DNA of 11,039 nucleotides, from contig JABUUR010000484.1 of assembly GCA_021443065.1 (NCBI GenBank), positions 1 to 11,039 on the forward strand, read 5' to 3'. Shown here piece by piece: positions 1 through 6,147 of this stretch. Origin of the DNA: Fibrobacter sp. Lineage in GTDB: Bacteria; Fibrobacterota; Fibrobacteria; Fibrobacterales; Fibrobacteraceae. Each line of letters starts with the position of its first letter. Within the stretch, counting starts at the first letter, position 1. A program made the translations under genes and the position numbers. The notes under the pieces were generated by a model, which was not told the DNA's origin, did not search any database, and saw only the letters and a program-made list of their open reading frames with translations.

Positions 1-30
1 AGCGACCTTAACCAATAATTTTATATTTGA

Positions 31-56
31 CGAAGCCTCACAAGGCTTCGTTTTTT
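31..56 (+). terminator. Rho-independent terminator of the upstream unit
   Basis: A perfect 8-bp stem (31-38 with 43-50, arms CGAAGCCT and AGGCTTCG) closes a CACA loop and is followed directly by six Ts (51-56). This is a textbook intrinsic terminator on the + strand. It must serve a gene lying mostly left of the window. It ends only 16 bases before the start codon of the glycosyltransferase gene, so that gene needs a promoter overlapping the hairpin or depends on read-through. Confidence 0.88.
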
Positions 57-72
57 CAACCAGGAAATTTCT

Positions 73-1038
73 ATGATCGATGTGGGTATTATTAACTACA
101 ACGGCGGTGAAGAACTGACAAAATGCGTGCGCAGCCTGGTGATGCAGACCGTACCTGTTCGTATACTTGTTCTTGATAATGCGTCTGCGGACAATTCTAT
201 CGCCTTGCTGAAAAGTGCAGGACTTCGCTGCAAGATTATTGAAAGCGACTGCAACCTGGGTTATGCCGGCGCTTGCAACATGCTGCTTTCAGAAATGGAC
301 AGCGACATCCAGGTACTTTGCAACATGGACCTGGAATTTGAATCTAGTTGGGCCGAACACCTGCTGGCTTGTTTCGCGAGGCACCCGGAGGCTGGTTCCG
401 TGGCAAGCCTTGTAATGGAAAAAAGCGGCGTGGTAAATGCTGTGGGAGTGCTGTTTGGCAAGGACCTTTTTGCAAAGAACGAGGCCAGCGGCTTGGATGT
501 TTCTGAAGCGGATGTCCGCGAAAAGGAAGTCTTTGGTTGCTACGGCGCAGTGATGAGTTTTAGAAAAGAGGCTGTTTTGGCCGCAGGGGCGATGGATGCC
601 AGTTTCTTTCTGTTCTTCGAAGAAACTGAATGGTATTTCCGTCATAATTTGGCAGGTTACAAGACCGTTTTTTGCCCCGATGCCAAGGTATTTCACGAAC
701 GATCCTTGACTACGGTTCGATATTCCCCGCGCAAACTTTTTTACTCGGAACGGAACCGTCTGCGTTCGGCCATCCGCCTGCTTCCCATGGCAGAGATCCT
801 CAAGCTCCCGGTTCGGGGGGTGTGCCGCTACATGTCCATGGCAAAAGGGGTTCCCGGAGAGTCCGGTGACGGTAAAAAACTGTCTAAAACCGCTATTTGC
901 AGTGCCCTGGCAAAGGCCTGGGCGCAAGCTATCTTTATGCTTCCCAAAGAGTTGGTGACTCGCAACCGCTATAAAAAACAATTTGGAAACGTTGGCATAA
1001 AGGTTCAAGAAATTCTTGAAAAATACAGTTTGAAATAA
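73..1038 (+). CDS. Family 2 glycosyltransferase, rhamnosyltransferase-like
   Basis: This 321-residue protein is a GT-A fold, GT2-type glycosyltransferase that transfers a sugar from a nucleotide-sugar donor, probably at the cytoplasmic membrane face during polysaccharide or LPS synthesis. Visible motifs are the N-terminal NYNGG (8-12), the nucleotide-binding LDNASADNS (34-42), NLGYAGACN (61-69), the metal-binding NMD variant of DxD (84-86), GCYGAVMSFRKEA (155-167) and the acidic FFEETEWYFR (181-190), where the common E-D-x-D reads E-E-T-E. GYKTVFCPDAKVFH (195-208) is also typical of WbbL/RfbF-like enzymes. No transmembrane helix is obvious; residues 270-292 form a hydrophobic, possibly membrane-associating segment. 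The ATG at 73 has AGGAAA (62-67) 5 bases upstream. Lipid A synthesis downstream (lpxB) fits an envelope role, but donor and acceptor cannot be told from sequence. Confidence 0.88.
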   Translation: MIDVGIINYNGGEELTKCVRSLVMQTVPVRILVLDNASADNSIALLKSAGLRCKIIESDCNLGYAGACNMLLSEMDSDIQVLCNMDLEFESSWAEHLLACFARHPEAGSVASLVMEKSGVVNAVGVLFGKDLFAKNEASGLDVSEADVREKEVFGCYGAVMSFRKEAVLAAGAMDASFFLFFEETEWYFRHNLAGYKTVFCPDAKVFHERSLTTVRYSPRKLFYSERNRLRSAIRLLPMAEILKLPVRGVCRYMSMAKGVPGESGDGKKLSKTAICSALAKAWAQAIFMLPKELVTRNRYKKQFGNVGIKVQEILEKYSLK

Positions 1039-1053
1039 TTTGAAAATTGTTTT

Positions 1054-1110
1054 TTGACGTTTGAAATCCTGGAGATGATTAACTGGTGTAGTGAATCATC
1101 TTTTAAAGGA
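1054..1110 (+). promoter_or_regulatory. dnaE leader: weak promoter, inverted repeat, distant SD
   Basis: The 89-base gap before dnaE is AT-rich. TTGACG (1054-1059) could be a -35 box; 17 bases further, GATTAA (1077-1082) is a poor -10 (3 of 6). An 8-bp perfect inverted repeat, AGATGATT (1073-1080) and AATCATCT (1094-1101), spans the expected start of transcription with a 13-base spacer. It could be an operator or an mRNA hairpin. AAAGGA (1105-1110) is the only SD-like sequence but lies 17 bases from the ATG. The promoter is uncertain; the repeat itself is plainly present. Confidence 0.35.
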
Positions 1111-1127
1111 ATTTTTAAATTTAAACT

Positions 1128-4100
1128 ATGGCATTTGTTCATCTCCAAACACATTCCGAATTTTCCGTTCTACAGTCCTCTGCCCGACTAGACGACATTT
1201 TGGCGGCCGCAGCCGACGATAACGCTCCTGCCATCGCCCTTACCGACCACGGCGCCATGTTTGGCATTCTGGAAATCCAGACTCGCGGCAAGGACTTGAA
1301 TAAAAAACGCAAGGAAAAGGGGCTGCCCCCCGTAAAGACTATTTACGGATGCCACATTTACGTGGATACTCCCAGTGCAATGTCCAAGGACCCCGCCACT
1401 TACGAACGTCTGACCCTTCTTGTGGAAAACGAAGTGGGTTACTACAATTTGCTTCGCATTGTCAGTTACCGCTACGAAGATGGGGACCGTTGGGCGGAGA
1501 TCCCCTCGGTTCCCCTTGAAACGGTGGCCCAGTTTAAGGAAGGTGTCATCGCCATCGCCGGCGATTTCTTTAGCAAGTACGGCACAAATGTTTCGGCCGG
1601 CAGAAATTCCATAGCACGCGAATACATGGAACGGGTTGACAAGATTTTTGACCACGACCATCTGTACTTTAGCATTTGCGACAACGGTGTTCCTCAGCAA
1701 AAACTGGTGAATGACTACACTGTCCAGTTGGCAAAGGATTTGGGCCGCGAAGTGGTCGCTGTCGGAGACATACACTACATCAAGAAGGATGACGCACAGG
1801 CCCATCGCATTTTGCGTTGTATTTCCACAAAGACAACTTTGAAAGACCCCCAGGACAAGCGTTTTCCTACGGACGGCTTTTACTACAAGACCGAAGCCGA
1901 AATGCGGGATTTGTTCAGCAAAATACCTGGGGCTATCGAGAATACCGTAAAAATTGCAGAGCGCTGCAACTATACCGTAAAGACCGGCATCGGCGACGAG
2001 TTCTGGCCTCGCTTTAAAATTCCGGATGATTTCTTGTCTGGCGAAGAATACCAGAAAATCAAGGCCATCATGAAGGCGGAGTACGATGCGGAATATCCAG
2101 CGATTCGCGAACGCGAATTGAAGGGGATTGTTAAAGACCGCAAAAAGAAACTTACGGAAAAACTTTGTGCCGAAAAGGGGGTAGATGCCGACAATCTCAC
2201 CGACGAGGATAAAGCCGAACTAGACCGCCTGTCTGCCCCCGATTTTTTTGACGAAGATGACAACAAGTCCTGGGACAAGGCGGTTCACCGCTGGTGCAAA
2301 CCGGGCTCGGATTCCGATATATACATCATTCACCTTTGCAACGATTTTTTGAAGTGGCGATTCCCTGACGAAAACTTCAAGTTCCCGGAACACGAGACCG
2401 AGGTGGGCAAACGCATGTACAAGGAACTGAACTGTATCCGAAACATGAACGTTGCCGGCTATCTGCTGATTGTGTGGGACTTTATCAACTGGGCCCGTAA
2501 CAACGGCATTCCCGTGGGGCCGGGTCGTGGTTCTGCCGCAGGTTCCCTGGTGACCTATATCATCGGTATCACGGACATTGACCCTCTCAAGTTCGACTTG
2601 CTTTTCGAACGTTTCCTGAATCCGGAACGTGTGTCCATGCCCGATATCGATACGGACTTTGCAGACCGAGACCGCGGTCGCGTTATTGACTACGTGACCC
2701 AGAAATACGGCAAGGAGTGCGTGGGTCAGATTATTACCTACGGCATGCTGAAATCAAAGGCGGTGATTACCGATGTTGCACGAGTCATGGGCTTTGAACC
2801 CGCCGAAGCAAAGGTGATTACCAAACTTTTCCCCCAGCGAACCTTGAACTTTAGCCTGAAACAAGCCTGGGAGGGTAAGGACAAGAAGGGCAATGTCCTG
2901 GAACCGGATTACAGCCCGGAACCGTTGCAAGCCTTGATTAACAGCAGAAGTTCCTACCAGGATCTTTGGAAGAATGCCTTAAGTCTCGAAGATTTACCTC
3001 GTCAGACTGGCGTGCATGCCTGCGGTGTGGTGATTACGCCTACACCCATCTACAACTTGGCCCCCCTGTACCGCGCTGCCGCCGAAGATACACCTGTGGT
3101 GATGTACGACAAGCATTACGCCGAAGACATTGGCCTTTTGAAAATGGACTTTTTGGGCCTTATCAACTTGTCTATCATTCAAGACACGGTGAACATGGTG
3201 AAAAAGAATCGTCAAATCGAAGTGGACATGAGCCGCATTCCCTTGGACGATAAAGAGACCTTTGATCTTCTCAGTAAGGGTATGACCACCACCGTGTTCC
3301 AGTTCGAATCTCCGGGAATGCAAAAGTACCTTCGGGAATTGAAACCCAACCGCATTGCGGACTTGATCGCCATGAACGCTTTGTATCGCCCGGGGCCTAT
3401 CGATCAGATTCCGCACTTTATTGCCCGTAAGCAGGGCCGCGAAGAAATCGACTGCTACCACCCTGACCTGGAACCGGTGCTGGCCGAAACCTACGGCGTA
3501 ATCGTGTACCAGGAACAGGTGATGAAACTTGCCCAGATTCTGGGTGGCTACTCCCTTGGTGGTGCAGATAACATCCGTCGTATTATGGCAAAGAAAATGC
3601 CCGAAAAGATGGAAAAACTTACGCCGGAATTTTTTGCCAAGTGCGAGGCCAAGGGTTACGACCATACCATGATTCAAAAAGTCTGGGATGCTGTGCTCCC
3701 GTTCTGCGGATATGCCTTTAACAAGAGCCATGCTGCGGCGTACGCCTATGTGGCCTACCAGACGGCCTACCTCAAGACCCATTATGGCCCCGAATACATG
3801 GCTGCGTCCATGACTTCGAAGATGGGCAAAACCGAAGACATTGTTACCATCATTCTGGAATGCAAACGCCTGGACATTAAAGTTATTTCTCCCAACATTA
3901 ACGCATCCATGGGTGTTTTTACCGCCAACAAAGAAAAGCAGATTCTTTTTGGACTGGCAGGCATTCGCGGTGTGGGCATAGGCGTTGTCGAAGACATCAT
4001 TGCAGAGCGAGAACGCCGGGGCGAGTATAAAGATCTTTTCGACTTTACGAAACGCGTGGTGGAATACCAAAGTTCACAAAAAGAAAAACGCGCTCCCATG

Positions 4101-4991
4101 AACAAACGCTTTGTTGAAAGCTTGATTATGGCCGGTGCTTTAGACTGTTTCCCTGGTAGCCGTGCCGCCTTGATGGCCTCTGTAGACCGAGCCCTGGAAG
4201 TGGCCACCCGTTGTCAGGAAGACCGGGACCGCGGTCAAATTTCCTTGTTCGATTTAGGTGGCGGCGCCCCTTCTATGGATAGTTCCGCCGAGGTTCTTGA
4301 AGAGGCCGAGGAATGGACCAACATGGAAATGTTGAACAAGGAACGCGATGTCCTGGGCTTGTTCCTGTCGTCTCATCCTTTAGATGAATTCCGCCCGGAA
4401 CTTCAGGGCTTTACTAGTTGTTCCCTTGCCGAGGAAGAACTTTCCAAGCGGGTCGGCGATACAATTATCGTCGGTGGTGTTGTGACTTCCATAAAGTCCT
4501 TCGAGACAAAGCGAGGCGATACCTTGGGCTCCGGAAATATTCAGGATTTCCATGGCGATGTCGGCATTTTCTTTAAGAAGGATACCTGGGAAAAGCTTCG
4601 GGATTCCGTAGCCTTGGATGACCGAATCCTGGTGAAGGGCGTGCTTGAACAGCAGCGCGACCGCGAGGAAAAGCAGGTCGTTGTAGAAGAAGTGGTGCAA
4701 CTGGATCGCGTCCGTTCCTCCATGGTGTCTTACATTCACATGAACATGTTCTCTGGAATGGTGACCGAGGAATTCGTCGAAAAATTGTCCGAAGTTATGG
4801 ATCGTTATGCGCCCATCGACGAGTCGGAACATGCCTGTGAACTTGTTTGCCATGTGGAGACGGAATCTGGTTTTGTCCATGTTCTGTCATTGAAAAAGAA
4901 AAAGGTGGTTTACACACCGGAACTGTTCCAGTACCTTCGTAAGGACCTGGGCGCTTTAAAGGTTTGGGTGTCAAACCGTGCAAAACGGTAA
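1128..4991 (+). CDS. dnaE: DNA polymerase III alpha subunit (replicative polymerase)
   Basis: This is the catalytic subunit of the replicative polymerase, adding nucleotides at the fork while tethered to the sliding clamp. At 1287 residues it is longer than E. coli DnaE (1160). An N-terminal PHP domain (about 3-280) opens with HLQTHSEFS and contains TDHG (39-42) and GDIHY (213-217). A charged stretch of about 100 residues (310-410) precedes the palm. The palm shows GPGRGSAAGS (464-473), PDIDTDF with catalytic D506 and D508, and KMDFLGL with the third catalytic Asp, D674. YRPGPIDQIP (753-762), the GYSLGGADNIRR region (807-818) and FNKSHAAAYA (864-873) follow. A helix-hairpin-helix is near 943-970, a clamp-binding motif QISLF at 1037-1041, an OB fold near 1110-1195, and a C-terminal domain to 1287. 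An in-frame TAA at 1122-1124 forces the ATG at 1128. Several PHP metal ligands are replaced (see findings), so proofreading probably depends on a separate DnaQ-like exonuclease. Confidence 0.98.
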   Translation: MAFVHLQTHSEFSVLQSSARLDDILAAAADDNAPAIALTDHGAMFGILEIQTRGKDLNKKRKEKGLPPVKTIYGCHIYVDTPSAMSKDPATYERLTLLVENEVGYYNLLRIVSYRYEDGDRWAEIPSVPLETVAQFKEGVIAIAGDFFSKYGTNVSAGRNSIAREYMERVDKIFDHDHLYFSICDNGVPQQKLVNDYTVQLAKDLGREVVAVGDIHYIKKDDAQAHRILRCISTKTTLKDPQDKRFPTDGFYYKTEAEMRDLFSKIPGAIENTVKIAERCNYTVKTGIGDEFWPRFKIPDDFLSGEEYQKIKAIMKAEYDAEYPAIRERELKGIVKDRKKKLTEKLCAEKGVDADNLTDEDKAELDRLSAPDFFDEDDNKSWDKAVHRWCKPGSDSDIYIIHLCNDFLKWRFPDENFKFPEHETEVGKRMYKELNCIRNMNVAGYLLIVWDFINWARNNGIPVGPGRGSAAGSLVTYIIGITDIDPLKFDLLFERFLNPERVSMPDIDTDFADRDRGRVIDYVTQKYGKECVGQIITYGMLKSKAVITDVARVMGFEPAEAKVITKLFPQRTLNFSLKQAWEGKDKKGNVLEPDYSPEPLQALINSRSSYQDLWKNALSLEDLPRQTGVHACGVVITPTPIYNLAPLYRAAAEDTPVVMYDKHYAEDIGLLKMDFLGLINLSIIQDTVNMVKKNRQIEVDMSRIPLDDKETFDLLSKGMTTTVFQFESPGMQKYLRELKPNRIADLIAMNALYRPGPIDQIPHFIARKQGREEIDCYHPDLEPVLAETYGVIVYQEQVMKLAQILGGYSLGGADNIRRIMAKKMPEKMEKLTPEFFAKCEAKGYDHTMIQKVWDAVLPFCGYAFNKSHAAAYAYVAYQTAYLKTHYGPEYMAASMTSKMGKTEDIVTIILECKRLDIKVISPNINASMGVFTANKEKQILFGLAGIRGVGIGVVEDIIAERERRGEYKDLFDFTKRVVEYQSSQKEKRAPMNKRFVESLIMAGALDCFPGSRAALMASVDRALEVATRCQEDRDRGQISLFDLGGGAPSMDSSAEVLEEAEEWTNMEMLNKERDVLGLFLSSHPLDEFRPELQGFTSCSLAEEELSKRVGDTIIVGGVVTSIKSFETKRGDTLGSGNIQDFHGDVGIFFKKDTWEKLRDSVALDDRILVKGVLEQQRDREEKQVVVEEVVQLDRVRSSMVSYIHMNMFSGMVTEEFVEKLSEVMDRYAPIDESEHACELVCHVETESGFVHVLSLKKKKVVYTPELFQYLRKDLGALKVWVSNRAKR

Positions 4992-6147
4992 GCCTTACAT
5001 TCTTTTTTGTGCAGGAGAAGACTCTGGGGACTGCATTGGCGAGGCCTTGGTAACGCACGCCCTGATTGCTGGCGGTGGCCTTCAGAAAACCTACGGAATT
5101 CTTGGGGCCGGAGGCCCACGGATGCAAAAGGCAGGACTGGAACCTCTTGTTGCTTTTGATACGCTGCCTGTCTCGGGATTTGGCGATGTGTTGCCCAGGT
5201 ACTTTAAACTTCGCAGGGCTTATAAGGTCTTGGAAAAAGCACTGGTCGTAAAAGAATGCGTAGGGCTGGTCGCCGTTGATTATCCCGGCTTTAATATGAA
5301 GCTGGTGGCCTTGGCAAAAAAATTAGGCAAGCCCGTCTTGTATGTGGCTCCGCCTCAGATCTGGGCGTGGAAACCTCAACGTTCAAAATTGTTTGCGGGG
5401 TGTGCGAACATCCGATTGGCAACTTTTTTTGACTTTGAAGTGGATGCCTACGAACAGGCGAATTGTAACGTTCTAAAAATGACGCACCCCTTTGCTTCGG
5501 TGGTTGCGACCTGTACGCCGAGGGCGCGAAAAAAACAGATTATGCTGCTTCCTGGCAGCAGAAAAAGTCAGGCTCTTCGAAATATGCCAGTTTTTTTGAA
5601 GTCTGTGCAAAGGGTTTTGCAGGACAGCCGATATGCGGATTTCGATGTGATTGTCGTGGCTGCCCGAAAGTCCTTGGTGGCTGCATTGGAAAATGCAATT
5701 TCGAAAGAAAGAAACAAAGGGCGTTTTTCCCGGGAGTTTTGCAATAGAATTTCTGTACAGGTGTCTCCAGCCACTCCGAAAGAACGATGCGAAATGTATG
5801 GCACGGCGGCAGTCTCCCTTTCGTCTCCCGGTACGGCGACCTTGGAGCTTGCCTTGTCCAACTGCCCTACAGTTGTGTGTACCAGACCAGACTTCTTGAC
5901 TTTTGTCTTGGCAAAACGTAAGGTTAAAACCCGATATTTCGCATTGCCGAACCTGATTCTTAAAAGACAGCTTTTTACGGAATATATTTCAAGAAAATTC
6001 GACCTTGCGAAGGTTGAAAACATTGCAAATCAAATAAAGGAAAGTGCCGCACAACCCCGGTCGTTTTCTGGTGAACTTCAGGAGGCTTTGATCTCAGACT
6101 ACGATTCCGAAAAACTAATGTCTGAATTTCTTGTTCAACTCGTCTAA
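4978..6147 (+). CDS. lpxB: Lipid-A-disaccharide synthase
   Basis: LpxB (GT19) condenses UDP-2,3-diacylglucosamine with lipid X to form the beta-1,6 disaccharide of lipid A at the cytoplasmic face of the inner membrane. At 389 residues it matches the family (382 in E. coli). Motifs seen are AGEDSGD (12-18), GAGGPRM (43-49), VDYPGFN (100-106; PGFN rather than the proteobacterial PDFN), PPQIWAWKPQR (125-135), LLPGSR (190-195), SSPGTATLELAL (282-293) and ALPNLI (322-327). The family's VGHP reads MTHP (168-171), and the C-terminal PExxQ-like motif is altered (TEYIS, 334-338). The start is GTG at 4978: the frame is closed by TAA at 4957-4959 and no other start codon lies before the conserved AGEDSGD. 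It overlaps the dnaE 3' end by 14 bases, so translation is probably coupled and the two are cotranscribed. The 3' end overlaps convergent mutL by 33 bases. Confidence 0.95.
   Translation: MQNGKPYILFCAGEDSGDCIGEALVTHALIAGGGLQKTYGILGAGGPRMQKAGLEPLVAFDTLPVSGFGDVLPRYFKLRRAYKVLEKALVVKECVGLVAVDYPGFNMKLVALAKKLGKPVLYVAPPQIWAWKPQRSKLFAGCANIRLATFFDFEVDAYEQANCNVLKMTHPFASVVATCTPRARKKQIMLLPGSRKSQALRNMPVFLKSVQRVLQDSRYADFDVIVVAARKSLVAALENAISKERNKGRFSREFCNRISVQVSPATPKERCEMYGTAAVSLSSPGTATLELALSNCPTVVCTRPDFLTFVLAKRKVKTRYFALPNLILKRQLFTEYISRKFDLAKVENIANQIKESAAQPRSFSGELQEALISDYDSEKLMSEFLVQLV

Noticed and set aside
1..18. Possible last codons of an upstream gene (frame 1 reaches TAA at 16-18).
   Set aside because: Five codons cannot be told from chance. 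The terminator at 31-56 shows that some gene ends nearby, but not in which frame.
289..1008. Long open frame of 239 codons opposite the glycosyltransferase.
   Set aside because: It lies wholly antisense to a gene with clear GT2 motifs; its own translation shows no recognisable motif and no SD.
2994..4070. Open frame of 358 codons opposite dnaE.
   Set aside because: It mirrors the conserved polymerase core. The His- and Phe-rich translation is what an antisense frame of this codon usage gives.
5424..5590. Seven-base T runs in lpxB (5424-5430 and 5591 region) as phase-variation tracts.
   Set aside because: Seven-base runs are common in this sequence, including dnaE, and are too short to suggest selected slippage.
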